A DNA stretch of 64,000 bases from assembly GCA_029378245.1 (NCBI GenBank), contig JARKIF010000029.1, positions 496,001 to 560,000 on the forward strand, given 5' to 3'. This stretch comes from Roridomyces roridus. Lineage: Eukaryota > Basidiomycota > Agaricomycetes > Agaricales > Mycenaceae. A program made the position numbers and the translations under genes. Below, piece after piece: positions 1 through 11,378 of this stretch; position 1 is the first letter of the stretch, and every line of letters begins with the position of its first letter. The notes beneath the pieces were generated by a model, which made no database searches, was not told where the DNA came from, and was given only the letters and a program-made list of their open reading frames with translations.

Positions 1-1050
1 CATGTGTGCCACCTCTGGCGCTCACTTATTCAGAGCACCCGCGCTTTTTGGTCGACAATCGTAGTCGACCCAAGCGCAGGGGGGTTCTCCATTCCAGCTC
101 TCAAACAGCATATCCGTCACGCCTCCAAATGCCTTCATTTGTTTGTGGCAATGCGCGAATCCTTAGGCAGAACGGATGTGAGAGTCGAGAAGGAGGCGCT
201 AGAGCTCTTGGTGTCAACGTCGGAGCGTTGGGTCGCTGCCTATCTGGAGAGGACTCATCACCGTGAAGTATTGAACTTGGTTCACAACAAGCTCCCACTT
301 GAGGAGCTGCATTGCGCACGGCTGGTTGCTCAACGTGACTTCATCCAACCTTTCCAAGTTGCACCGCGGTTGAAGCAACTGTCCTCGACGTCGCTTATTT
401 TCCGGCATGATCTGCAGGTACCGTGGGGGCAGCTCATCGTGCTGAGGGTCGGAATATTTTCTCCAGCCATCTTGCACGCGCCGGGATTGCTTTGCCTTCA
501 AGAGCTGTACATCTCGCTTTTGGCGCCCCAGGAACCCGTCACCATTCCTTCTCTCAAGCTGCTCTCCGTTGCTCATACACTCTCTCTTGGAGGCTTGGTC
601 GTGCCCTCCCTTCAACGCCTCATCGTCGCAGAATTACCCGATTCTGAGCCACAACCCGACGACAATCTGAGCCAACTCGAGGCATTCACGGCACGTACCC
701 CCTCCATTTCCTCGCTCTCCATTACCTCCACCTTCCGCTCTCCTGCGGCTCTCGCCCGGATTTTTCGCTCGCTTCCCTCGCTGACCGCAGCGACGTTTCA
801 CATCCAAGGCTTCGACGACGCGCTCTTGGTCGTGCTTCGAGACCATACCATCGCGAGCCAAATCACCGAGTTGGGATTCCAGCTTCACGGTGCGGATTTG
901 GATGAGGGAATGTTGCGCCAGCTGCAAGAGATGCTCATCGTTCGCGCGCAGCACACGAGTCTCGCCTCGTTGAGTTGGTTTGGGAGTAGACTCCCCGAGT
1001 CCACGGCTGCGTTACTTGGGCATTTCGTGGACCTGAAATACGTAGTGTGA
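1..1050 (+). CDS. F-box/LRR-type protein, C-terminal part (cut by window start)
   Basis: An uninterrupted reading frame enters from outside the window and stops at 1048-1050; about 349 residues are visible. The visible part has the leucine-rich, loosely repetitive beta-strand/helix pattern of agaric F-box proteins (for example LKLLSV, LVVPSLQRLIV, FTARTPSISSLSI). The F-box itself would lie upstream of the window. Such proteins usually recruit substrates to SCF ubiquitin ligases; that is family knowledge, not visible here. A clear paralog with the same order of motifs lies at 10592-11311. The opposing gene fragment at 1175-1345 is what remains of a second F-box gene that is intact next to the paralog. 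The family is clear; the product name is not certain. Confidence 0.75.
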   Translation, partial: HVCHLWRSLIQSTRAFWSTIVVDPSAGGFSIPALKQHIRHASKCLHLFVAMRESLGRTDVRVEKEALELLVSTSERWVAAYLERTHHREVLNLVHNKLPLEELHCARLVAQRDFIQPFQVAPRLKQLSSTSLIFRHDLQVPWGQLIVLRVGIFSPAILHAPGLLCLQELYISLLAPQEPVTIPSLKLLSVAHTLSLGGLVVPSLQRLIVAELPDSEPQPDDNLSQLEAFTARTPSISSLSITSTFRSPAALARIFRSLPSLTAATFHIQGFDDALLVVLRDHTIASQITELGFQLHGADLDEGMLRQLQEMLIVRAQHTSLASLSWFGSRLPESTAALLGHFVDLKYVV

Positions 1051-1174
1051 TCTGCCCAATGTGTACGCTCTCCAACCTCTATCACGACCTGTTGTTTGTA
1101 AGATTCCAGTGTAATTCATGGACCGAACATTCAAAAACACTCCACCTCGAAAAACTACCTGTCCAAACCGCCAT

Positions 1175-1345
1175 GATCTTGAATTCTATTTCAATCTCTC
1201 AACGAAGCATCCTACTCTCCATCCGGCGACCAAATACGGAGAATCTTCCGGCCATGGGGAGGGACGTACTTCAACAGCATCTTAAACCCCTCCCCCGAAT
1301 TTCTGAGATTCCAGCAATATCCATCTCCTCGCGCAGGAACGTGAC
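1175..1345 (-). pseudogene. Remnant 3' end of an F-box gene
   Basis: Read on the minus strand this stretch encodes EGFKMLLKYVPP, matching EGFEMLLKYIPP near the C terminus of the intact F-box gene at 11379-13043. The similarity stops about 1345. From about 1378 the sequence instead resembles DNA just upstream of that gene's start (the shared GGTAGCGGTCAA at 1382 and near 13130, and ACAAACGCGTCGC further on). So the central 1.5 kb or so of the gene is missing from this copy. It is a deletion relic and no product is expected. Confidence 0.6.
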
Positions 1346-1532
1346 GTCGACAAGATACAGGCGTTGGTTCGCCCAGCGTGTTGGTAGCGGTCAAGATGGA
1401 TCCAAAGCTGGCGAAACAAACGCGTCGCTTCGAACCGAATGGAAATTGATGATGACGTTCATTCAATTCCATACAGGATACATACGTATCCCACCGGAGC
1501 AATTGGTGAGAATTAACCAAAAGTTATCCCCC

Positions 1533-2636
1533 TTACTTCAAATGTGCCTTGATAAACGCCAAAGACGTATCGAATGCCCCCTGTTTTGCCGCGACCTGCA
1601 CCGGATCGGACTGGATGTTACTCGTCAGTTTTCACATCCCGCACTCTCGCACGAGCTACTCACCGCATTGGCACGCACGGCAAACCCATGGCCGACTCCA
1701 TCAAACTGTCTCCTCTCATACCCCGGCGGATATTGCCCATCTCCAAGTACACCGTCCGTAACGAGCGCCAACGCAGGCGTGAATCCTGTATCGAGTTCGG
1801 CATTGTTGATTTCGATGGCGACGTGCGATACTGCTTTGATCAGGTCAATGTCGTCGGGGACGGAGAGCGAGGAGGGGTGCGCGGTCGTGCCGACGGTGAT
1901 GGTGTTATTTTGAACGAGTCGGATTGTGTAGAGACCTGAGATGGGATGAGGATATCTTACGATTAATGAACCAACTAGACACGCACCGCCAAAGCAATAC
2001 CCGGTCACTGCGATCTGCTTGATCCCGCGCTCCTTCAGTGAGCTAATGACTGCGAGGAGCGGAGGTGTAGTCTGCGCCTCGCCGTGGTTGACTGACCACG
2101 CGGTGATGTTAGCCAGTCCGTCGCTGGGTAGAGCGTCGCCGTTCAGATAGTCGGGAGCGAACGTCTGCTAACCATAAGCACTTGAAGGAAAGCTACAAGT
2201 GTAGGACTTGCCGCGAAACCTGCATCCGCCCACTGGTCTGCCTGGAATATATGAACAGACGGTTATCATGGACGAGACTTGTGCTTTACCAGTAGCTGAA
2301 TGAAGTAAACATTAGATTTCATGGCTCGCTCGCAGTGTACCACTTACCAGATTATCAGGTGATGGCAAACCGAAGACATCTGATATTTCAGCGTCAGCTT
2401 AAGCCCCAATTCGAGTAACGCCTTCACTCACCAGTCAGCATAACCACTGCAATAGACGGGTCGAATCTCTCCCGCGGCAACGAAACGTATGTGAGAACGC
2501 CGTTAATCGTCACATTCTTGCCCTGGGGAGCCGCATCCGCCGAGAGAGTCGAGTGGGTGTGTCCTTCAGGGCCAATGGCGGGGACCACGACGGCCTGTAC
2601 GGCTGCAAGAAGCGAGAGGGCGCCCAGGAGATACAT
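1533..2636 (-). CDS. Secreted dienelactone hydrolase family protein
   Basis: Seven exons give one 266-residue frame: 2432-2636, 2348-2379, 2290-2295, 2212-2241, 1987-2164, 1664-1935 and 1533-1610. The dienelactone hydrolase (alpha/beta hydrolase) signature GYCFGG with the nucleophile Cys, the FAPDYLNGDALP strand-loop, and the C-terminal GVGHGF with the catalytic His are all present. The N terminus MYLLGALSLLAAVQA looks like a signal peptide, so secretion is likely. The ATG at 2636 was preferred over an in-frame ATG at 2678 because a TATAAAT lies between them. Exon 3 is only 6 nt (Leu-Leu) and intron 4 starts with GC instead of GT; both are needed to keep the family pattern. The family cleaves cyclic ester bonds of lactones; the substrate here is unknown. 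Confidence 0.85.
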
Positions 2637-2663
2637 GATTCCGAGGTCGAAGCCGAAGGGCCT

Positions 2664-2672
2664 GGATTTATA
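2664..2672 (-). promoter_or_regulatory. TATA-like box of the dienelactone hydrolase gene
   Basis: TATAAAT is read on the minus strand about 30 nt upstream of the preferred ATG at 2636. It lies downstream of the alternative in-frame ATG at 2678, which argues against that start. Confidence 0.4.
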
Positions 2673-2679
2673 CTCCACG

Positions 2680-4034
2680 AAGGCGGATCAGGAGGACTGT
2701 ACGGGGCGAGTGAGGTGTCTTTCATTCCACGGCCATGTGGAAATCACGCCGAGAAGAGACAAAGGAGATCCTGTGACTCTGGAGCCTGGGAGATGAGAAC
2801 CCTCTTTCGAGTGCCGAGAGAAGTAGTTGATGAATTGCGCACCGGATGCACGGCTCCTTGGAGCCCGGTCACAGAATTCGAAGAGCAGAGGTGAGGAAAG
2901 ATGACGCCAAATTGTATCGATTCACTATCGAATCCTCTTGGCACAAGACCACATGGGGGGCGCTGCTGGGGAGATTCACACCGGATAGAGAGGCACGGAG
3001 TGTAGTAAGTAGGCCCACCGAGGCGTGTGAGACATTTCAGACAACGGTCGGTGGGTTCGAGCACTCACCGCACGTCCTGAAGTGATTACGCGCTTGAACA
3101 TTCCAGCCTTTGCCGTCGGTTTAGCGCTCGTAGTTGAGCCGTAAGCGTCTCCTGAGGCGTACATTCCTGGAACAGGTCATGATCATGGTAAGAAGCAAGA
3201 GCCATTCGGCCGAAATGAGATAGAACGGAACGTACTATGTACATATGTACCATCCGTTTCCTAGGTCAATGGTGCACCGTTTTCCCACCTACAATTGAGA
3301 AGGGTCAGGGAATCGAATCAATCCGGGAAAAATCGCGACGACTTGAGGGCGAGGTGCGACTAAGGCTCCAAGTTCGTCATTGTAGACTTGTCACTTGAGA
3401 AATGATAATTTATCCCAGTGCAGCTGAAATCCGGCCGAGTCCGAGGTGATGATTCCCCGAGATAACTTCAAACAGACTCGCGGTGAGAAGTGTAGTCGCG
3501 GCAACGGTCATACTAGTAGCGTGGTGATGGTCAGAAGACAAGCAGCAAAGCGGTGCTCTCAGATTGGCCTTGTTTGTGATCCATCAATCGCTCTCTTCCT
3601 TCACCGTCATGTCGGACGGCTTTGGACTGTTGAACATGCGGAATGGAGGTTCTTTTGAACAGCAAAAGGAAATCCGTCCTGGCTGCAGTCGCGTCAACGC
3701 TTCAACCGTGTAGGCTCAAGTCGAGTCTCCCGCCCACAGGATCATTTCCATGCCGAGCCTGAGAGTTGGGACTGACTGCAAACTGACTGGCATGTCGACG
3801 AAAGGCCATGAGCCACGACACGACAGCGTAAGTCTACCAGCTTGAATTAATCGCTGTATGCAGGACTTACTTTGCCAAGAAGACGTCGACCGCCTCTCGT
3901 GAATCGTGCTTGGACACAACTAGCTTCGATCTCGCAGTTGATTCACAGCACAGTTGATGGTTTGACGGAATGTGAGGCACGAGTGCTCCACAAAACCGAG
4001 TTTGTGGATCAGCAACCGTCACCACGTCACATTG
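2680..4034. other. Intergenic DNA, no gene recognised
   Basis: Only short overlapping open frames are present. No protein motif, tRNA or clear repeat was recognised. The right edge is the target site of the LINE. Confidence 0.4.
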
Positions 4035-4045
4035 CTACGTTGCTC

Positions 4046-7000
4046 TTTTTTTTTTTTTTTTTTTTTTGAGGAGCGTTGATAGAAATTGGCAAGAGAGAAC
4101 GCGGTCGCTTTGCCGTTCCTCACCCCATCCTCCCGACCCGGCCCACAGGCGGCCGTGTCGGGTTTCTGGGCCGACATAGTCGGTCACCTCCTTCCCGCTT
4201 TGATGTGGCTCTGGGATTGAAACCAGGCCCGGTAGAAATACAATAATATACATCCTCGCGAGGAAATGTTGCAGTACATCCACACCTCTAGTGTGGTATG
4301 TGGGACTTCGGCAGCAACAAGCTCGGGCGGCCCGGATGATGAAAGTCATCTTCCGTTCCGCCGTCATCGCCTGCGTCAGCCGACACCCACTAAAACCCCG
4401 CCTATTCTCGGCCATCTTCGGCCCAACGTTCGTTCGTCTTTCAAAACCTTCAACCAGGTCCTTTTCACTAGGCTCTCCTTCAACGCTTTCTTCCCGTATT
4501 TGAGGGTATCCGTCATGGCACAATCTATGGCCAATCTGTTGTTAATCGTCTTTAGCCAACGATTCTTGATCGCTACAGGTGGGAGTGCTCCTTTCTGCTG
4601 AATTATTCGTTCATTCCGTATCCGCCAGATTAAATGTGAAGACTCTGTGATCAATATCTTGTGTAGGCGCGAGGTACCGGGGTCCCCCAGGTCAAGAATC
4701 CCCCCAGCCATGATTTGGTCAAGGGTGGGTCACAAGTCATTGCCTGTCTTCAGTCTCCACATTTCTGACGCTAAATCCCAGACTTCCTTCTGGCCTGGTT
4801 CCGTGCACTCCGTCAGGATGTGCGTCATCGATTCGTGCGTGCCGCAACGCGCACACCATCCTCTCGCTGTAAACATCGGGACATGGTCCCAGTATCGTCC
4901 AACCTTATAACCGTCGTGTATCAACATCCACATGAAGAAGCGGATACTCCGGGAGATGTCCTTGTCGAACGTCGAGCGCCATATCTTCCTCGCCGGCGGA
5001 GGGTCTCCATTCCGATCCTTGGCTGCCGTCCTTGCTCTATGCATGTTTTCTCTGGTAGCGTTACGGTCTAGCAGCTCTCGGTACGAGAGCTTTTCCATTT
5101 TCTGCTTTCTTATCATTTTGTAGGCTTTTGATTGCGTCATTGTCGCGAGTTTGGCGCCGGGCAGGATGAGTGCTATACGAGCCTCGTCGTCGATTGTATC
5201 CTATACGAGTTTGCGGCTGCCCTCTCCGGCAAGAGCATCGGCTCCTTCGTTCCCCGGGTCACCTGAATGTCCTTTCACCCATTTAAAGTATGTCGGCGCT
5301 CGTCGTTCCCGGATCTTCGCCGTGGTCAGCTCAAAGAGATCCCCGTTTTCCATCGTCTGGAAGCCGTCGTCTTGCCATTTCCCAGCATTCTTGGTGAATC
5401 CCTCAATTGCGTACTTCGAGTCGCTGATTATCGTTAGGGGGGCGTTCAGCGGCGCCGTCTCGACGGCTTCTTTTATCGCCAGTACTTCGCCAACTTGATT
5501 CGATGGACCAAGGACTTGCGGGACCCTCACCGCCTTGTTCCTTGGGTCATCCGGCCCAAAGTATACGCCGGCTCCTGCGGTAACGTTTGCCGTATTATTA
5601 TGGAGCGCTGACCCATCGGTGTACACCGTTAACGGTGGTGCCCTCTGCTCCGTTGGAGCGAACCCGACAACAGGAGCGGTGCGTGCCGAGTTTGTATGCC
5701 CGTCTGTAAATATTCTGAAGACGTCTGCTAGCGTGCCCCGCGTCGTGATTCGTACATCGAACTGCGCCTTTCCGTCTTCTCCGGGTGCCTCTGGTTCCAG
5801 CACTTCCTCGTAATCCTCCGGTTGACTGTCCCTGGGATCCCATTTTGGGTCTAATGAGTTAAGCATGTCCCGCGCCTTCTTGTAGCAAGTAGCGGGGTGC
5901 TCGCACCCCGTCAGTGTCCTTGTCGCTCGGCATGATGTGCATCTACAGTCTGCCGTCGCTCCGTGTCCCGGGGTAGAAATTTTCTTCGCCATTATCTCTG
6001 TTTCTCTGACCAATCTAATGCAGTGTTTTTGCTGTAGGCATTTCACGACTCTCTCTGGTGTTGTGAACATTCTTCTGTCGGCATTCGAGAACTTGTGGTG
6101 CCAAATGGACATTGACCTTTGGATATCACGGGACACCGCCATCGCCTCGATACTCACGCCGTATTTTTCGCCTATTTTCATCATGTCCGCCAGGTCCTTA
6201 CTTCCCAGATTATCGGCTCTCTTGTACGGGGCCCACGACTGGAGGTATGTGTTCATGCGTATCGCCTCCTCGACATTGAATTGGCCCCCATTTGCCCTTA
6301 GTGCGAGCAGTTCATCAGCGGCGAAACACCACAGTGGACGGTCAGGCCCGAAGCTCAAGTACGTTTTGAGCCATGTCACGGTGATGGCCTCGTTCCGGGC
6401 CACTATGTCGAGGAGGTTCTTTCCTCCCCAGTCCGACGGTGCGTATACCGTTTCTTTGTTTACTCGTACCTGAGACTTTTCAGCCCATAAGAAACTGCGC
6501 ACTCTCTGCTCGAGTTTCGCTTCCACCTCGGCAGGCATGCCTTGTACCGTGGCGAGATATTGAGTCATTCCGCCCACCACCATCAGTACTATGAGGCGTC
6601 GTCCTTCCATCGTCGGGTGGCCCAGTTCCCAAAAGTCAAGGGCAGCATCTATCTTCTCTATCGTGCGTGTCCAAGTTTCTCCCTGGTCAACTTTGTTCCC
6701 AACCCAGGCTCCTAGTACACGTATTGCTTCACCTTCGGCAGCAATCTTAATATGGTCTGGGATCGGGGTCCCGTTCGCGCCGTTCACGAAGCGCGCAGTG
6801 CGGACACGGTCACGGTGTTCGAGTTTACCTATCGGGATCATCTCCGTCTTTGCTATATTGAATTTCGCTCCCGCGGCAATGCACCACTCATTTAGAATGT
6901 CAGTTAGTGCCCCAAAATCATCCAGAGCATCCAGGTACACGAGTGTGTCGTCCGCGAATAGGGTTGTGATCAATCTTTCTCGTTTGCCCTTTATTTTGAA

Positions 7001-9727
7001 GCCTTTGAGGTCGGATTTCCTGAGGGACTCAGCAAGCGGCTCAATCGCGAGGTCGAAGAGCAGGCAAGATAGCGGGTCCCCTTGGCGTACTCCGCGATTG
7101 ACCCTGAAGGGGCGCGTGCTCATTTCACCGTTTATGCAAACGAAAGTCTCGGCGTCGCTGTACAGCGCTTTTATCGTGTTGATATATTCCTTTGGGATGT
7201 TGAAGGCAGCCAGTGTTTGCCACAGATAGTCGTGCTCCACCTTGTCATAGGCCTTCTCCTGGTCTAGCGCTACAATTACGCCGTCGCGCTCCGTGGCTTC
7301 GGCAAGTTCGATAATTCGTTTCGTTAGCCAAATTTGGTCTCGGATCTGTCGTCCTGGGATGAATCCAGCTTGGTTCGGATGCACAAGGTCAGGAGCAATG
7401 CTGGCTAGCTTGATGCTCAGGGCTTTTGTAAATATCTTATAGTCTGTATTCAGAAGAGAGATCGGTCTGTAATTGGCAATGTTTGCCTTGTCATTCTTCT
7501 TGTACAGTGGACACATCCAGCTTTTTGAGAACCCCGTTCCCTGGGCCATCCCAAACTCTTCTATGTTGTTGTACACCCTTTGAAGAATGGCCACTATATC
7601 GAAAGCCGGCCTATTCGTCGCTTTAAACGTCTTGTATCGCTGGTCCAGCACTTTCCAGACTTCGTATGGGATGCCGTCGAGGCCAGGCGCTTTGAAATTG
7701 GCAGATTTCCTGAGGGCGTATTGTACGTCCTCCCTTGTTAACCTTCTCTTTAGATGCTCACTCTGTTCATCCGTGGCCTTCTTTGCAACTCTGCTTAGGA
7801 CCAGGTCCATCTTTTCCTTGCGTATCCTTTTCGGGACGCCGGCCCGTTCGGACTGGAGCTTGTCGTGGTAGTCGCGCGCCAGATCCGCCATCTTTTTCGA
7901 GTTCTTCTCGTATTCTGGGTGCTCAGCGCTTGTGTTCTTCTGCAACCGACGAATAAGCTCTCGTGGCTTGCGCGGCTTATTTATTTGGGTCCAGTATTGA
8001 CCTATTACTTCTCCCTCCAGTCTGTTCTTAATCTGCGCAGCCTGGCGTGTGTCTACGTGTCTCTTCTGCTCCAGTTTCGTCAATTTCTCTTGCAGGACCG
8101 CCCCGGAGAGCTCCCTTTCTTCTTCGGTGAGTTCTTGGTCCGCTGCTATCATTTCCATTTTAAGCTTTATCTCAGCGATTTCTTGGACTATCTTCGGGAC
8201 CACGACCTTGGCGCGTGCGCGCGCTAAGTTACATATCTTTGTCTTGAACTCCATCCATAGGGTTTGCGTGTTCCGGTTCGGGTTCCATTGGCCGGAGGCT
8301 TCAGTCGGTTCCAGGGCCTCCATTTCCGCCTGCAGTTTCAGGCCCTCCTGGTATATGTATTCCGTGAGTATTTTGTCTCTGATAATGTGCGCCGGCCAGA
8401 CAAAACGGCCCCTTCCAATTGTGGGAGCGTCTTCTGTAGTAAGGCGCAGCGATATCATGCGGTGGTCTGTCTTGATACCTACCGTCTCTATCTCCCACTC
8501 AAAAGTGTCCTCCAGGAGTTCGCGTTTGACGTAGAAGCGATCAATCCTCGATTGGGAGCCGCCGAGTTCTGCCGATTGCATGAACGTATATGCTCTTGTT
8601 TCTGGGTATGTTTCCCGCCACCCATCCACCAGCCTGAGGTAGTTTTTCAGGTCCTCAAAGGCCGCCGTGGCTGCTCCGCCATCCGGGTGGGACGGGAGCC
8701 GGTCAATCGGGTCTTCGACAAAATTGGTATCACCGCCTAGGATGTCTGGTTTTCGTATTCGGGGGTGTGTAGCGAACCATGCCTTGATTTCTTTCCAGAA
8801 TTCTGCGTTCTGGTATGATCGGTTTGGAGCATACACCCCAAGTATTGAGAGCGGGGACCCATCTACATTTTTCATTTCTAACAGTAGCGCTCTGCCTGGT
8901 ATAATTTCTCTCGTAGTAATGTCATCGGTTTCTACCATATTCTTGTTTAGCGCGAAGGCGAGTCCCGCGCGCGCCGTTGGCGCGACCGCGTCTGGTGTGA
9001 ACTCGACTCGTATGGCCCTTCCGAAGAGGGAGTCTACATCCGCTTTGTGCTCGTTGTCAAGATGAGCTTCTCCGACTATCAGTACGCCAAGTCCCCGTTG
9101 ACGCATAACTTGCCATATATGAAACCATTTATTATCTTCATGGGCTACATTCGGGTTGCCCCTTCCTTTAATATTCAATGCGGCTATCTTTACTGACGCC
9201 TTCATATGTTTCTTGCCCGTGCCTGGCTTCCTCTGCGGAGCTGGCCCTGGGTACGATCTCCCGTTTACATTACTCGGCATTGGCGGGTTTTGTCTTCCCT
9301 GTTCGACCCTCGCGTTCGGTCTATGTGGCCCTCCGTTTATGTTCTGCGGTGGATTTGGCAGTGTGCCTACGGGTTGTAGGAATGGCCCACTACTGGTCGG
9401 GGCTCGTCGGTCGGCATGACCTTGCTGGTTGTGCACAGCATTTCGGACGCCTGTAGCGTCTCCCCTTGTCGGGGTTGGGTGTCGTTGTTCGACATCCCGC
9501 GCATCGTTCTGTGCGCTAGCACCATGTGCGGTGCCCCCCGGTGTGCGCGCTGCACCCGGAGTTGCGTTGGGTCGCCCCTCATTGGCTTGCCGGGATGGCC
9601 CTGCCTGCATGGCATCGCCGTCCCGGGTTACCTCCGAGCGGCCTTCAGCCATTCCCCCTCCATTGCCGTGACGTTCCTCGAGAGCTTGGCCGGGGGCGGA
9701 ACTTCTACTCTCTCCCGCCACGGCATA
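4046..9727 (-). mobile_element. LINE (non-LTR retrotransposon), 5'-truncated, with poly(A) and target-site duplication
   Basis: The element lies on the minus strand. Its 3' end is a run of 22 T on the plus strand (4046-4067), i.e. a poly(A) tail. The 14-nt string CTACGTTGCTCTTT occurs at 4035-4048 directly before the tail and again at 9728-9741 directly after the 5' end; this is the target-site duplication (its last three T overlap the tail). The body is about 5.7 kb and encodes endonuclease, reverse transcriptase, RNase H and a zinc-knuckle-type region. No first ORF (gag-like) is present and the long ORF is open up to the 5' edge, so the copy is probably 5'-truncated. The 3' untranslated part is 4068-4375. 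Confidence 0.9.
4376..9721 (-). pseudogene. LINE ORF2: APE endonuclease, reverse transcriptase, RNase H, zf-RVT; two in-frame stops
   Basis: One frame runs through the element. A Pro/Gly-rich start is followed by an APE-type endonuclease (about residues 173-430: GEAH, VYAPNR, LGGDTNF, SRIDRFYV, TDHRM), the reverse transcriptase (YRPISLLN, QAGFIPGRQ, ALDQEKAYDK, GVRQGDPLS, FADD near residue 920), an RNase H domain (VYTDGSA, DSKYAI, KGHSGDPGNEGAD) and, after a TAG at 5201-5203, a reverse-transcriptase-associated zinc-binding region (RFFMWMLIHDG, CARCGTHESMTHILTEC). After a TGA at 4730-4732 the frame continues to 4376. Both stops are in the same frame and each is one C-to-T change from a sense codon (CAG, CGA). 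The ORF has no ATG before 9652. The protein needed for copying is therefore broken after RNase H. Confidence 0.88.
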
Positions 9728-9741
9728 CTACGTTGCTCTTT

Positions 9742-10287
9742 GTCTCGCACGCTGGCATCGTCGCCCTGGGCGGCGCCGTTCTTTTTGTGCCTCTGACGTG
9801 CGAGGTGGCTCGAGTGCTTCCTCTTCATCTTCTCATCACCTTCCTTCTCTCCGCCACTCCTCAAGCCATTGCCTAGGGTTTTGTGGGTGCTGCAGTCTCG
9901 CGCGCGGCAATGGCGGTCGTCTAATGATGATTCGGGTGCGTCTTTGCGCGCCGACCGCCTGAATGATGATTTCTGACCTCGCTGCTACCCTCTTTCCACG
10001 CCGGAGTCCTCGCCGCGCTGCTGCTGTCTACCTACGGTTTAAGCCATCGTCGTTGCCCGTTGCCGTCACTACCTCCTGTACCCTCACATCGGTATTGTCA
10101 CTGCCCAATGAATCCTCTCATTTTGGGCACCCTCCGCTGTGTCTTTGTGTCCGTCCTGTGGTGCCTCTTGCGTTTTTGCACCCGGATCTTTGCGTCCGCG
10201 TCTCGGGTCCCTCCATCATGTCTTTGTGTCCATGCTGCATCCATCCTGTCCGAACGCGACTCGTTGCTCCTGTGTCTCTGTCTAATC
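9742..10287. other. LINE target flank, no gene recognised
   Basis: GC-rich DNA between the LINE target duplication and the minisatellite. Open frames exist in several phases, but none shows a recognisable domain. Confidence 0.35.
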
Positions 10288-10612
10288 TTCTGAACCCGCG
10301 CGTAGCGGCTCTGCTTTTCTGAACCCGCATGTAGCGGCTCTGTCTTCTGAATACCGCAACAGCGGGATCAGAAAACAGAGCCGCTACGCGCGGGATCAGA
10401 AGAGCAGAGCCGCAACAGCGGGATAAATAGAGCCGCTATGCGCGGGATCAGAAAGGCAGAGCCGCCACAGCGGGATAAACAGAGCCGCAACAGCGGGAAG
10501 ACAGCCTCTACGCGCGGGATCAGAAAACAGAGCCGCTACACGCGGGTTCAGAAGAGCAGAGCCGCAACAGCGGGTTCAGACAAGCAGAGCCGTGTGGCGG
10601 CTCTGCCTTTTC
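10288..10612. repeat. GC-rich minisatellite with inverted units
   Basis: About a dozen units of roughly 25-30 bp built from AGAGCCGCTACGCGCGGG or AGAGCCGCAACAGCGGG joined by ATCAGAARA/GC spacers. The first two units (about 10290-10350) are in the opposite orientation to the rest, so the array can form a large foldback. Many units are themselves near-palindromic (GAGCCGC...GCGG). The array abuts and truncates the F-box paralog to its right. Confidence 0.75.
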
Positions 10613-11311
10613 TCGTTTCATTCCGCGCACGATTTCTTGGTTCCTTGGGAACAGATCACCAGACTAAAAGTGGGCGGCCCCCTGCGCAGTCCTCTGTTTT
10701 CCCAGGTGCTGTACATCACCAGGAGTTTTGAATCTTCTTTGGGGGAGAGACGCATCACGCTCCCCTTCGTCAAGCTGCTTTCCGTTGACGATGTTCGCCC
10801 TCTCGTAAGCTTGGACGTTCCCTCCCTATGGCACCTCATTATCGGCTTCTGTCCCCTCTCGGAGAAGGAGGGAAAGTTCCCTTACAGGTTCCCTCACAGC
10901 GCTCAACTGGTGACCTTCACCACACGCACCCCCTCGATCTCCCTACTCACCATCACCTCGCCATTCCCCTCTGCCGCGATTCTCACCAGGCTTCTGCGCT
11001 CGCTGCTTTCGTTGACCACAACGATGTTTGTCATCTGTCGGTATTCTTGCCGCGTGCCCTTCATAGTCCTCGGAGACTGTACCATCGCCAGCCACATCAT
11101 CGAGATGGGGATCCAGTTCGATAGTGCGGACTCGAACGACGAGAGAATTCTGCAGAGTTTTGAGGAGACAGTCCGTATCCGGGCGGAGCATACGCGCCTC
11201 TCCTCGCTGATTTGGTTTGGAAGTTTGCCTGACGCAATGCATGCGCGACTCCAGCGTGTCGTTGCTGTGAAATACCAGCAGCGAATATGCTCTATTGACG
11301 ATGCACCGTAG
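10592..11311 (+). pseudogene. Truncated F-box/LRR-type paralog
   Basis: The frame ending at 11309-11311 is a clear paralog of the gene at 1-1050: the series KLLSV, VPSL, FTTRTPSIS, IASHI, RAEHTRLSSLIWFGS matches KLLSV, VPSL, FTARTPSIS, IASQI, RAQHTSLASLSWFGS. The 5' part is missing and is replaced by the minisatellite. No F-box and no credible start codon remain. It may still be transcribed, but it is best treated as a 5'-truncated gene. Confidence 0.65.
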
Positions 11312-11378
11312 CCACTATTCTGTACACTTTCAATGTCTTTCCATGGAACATTCACAATCAACTCACCTGGAAAACTAA

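Noticed and set aside
2424..2678. Upstream ATG at 2678 as start of the dienelactone hydrolase
   Set aside because: It lies upstream of the TATA-like box and would bury the signal peptide.
3045..3080. Possible tRNA T-arm (GGGTTCGAGC)
   Set aside because: No A box or cloverleaf pairing at the right distance.
4035..4523. 162-residue minus-strand open frame
   Set aside because: It lies in the LINE 3' untranslated end and reads the poly(A) as lysines.
5598..9615. Many plus-strand frames across the LINE
   Set aside because: They are shadows of the long minus-strand ORF.
10288..10612. CRISPR-like alternating repeat/spacer look
   Set aside because: Units are of mixed length and orientation, spacers are near-identical, and the genome is eukaryotic; it is a minisatellite.
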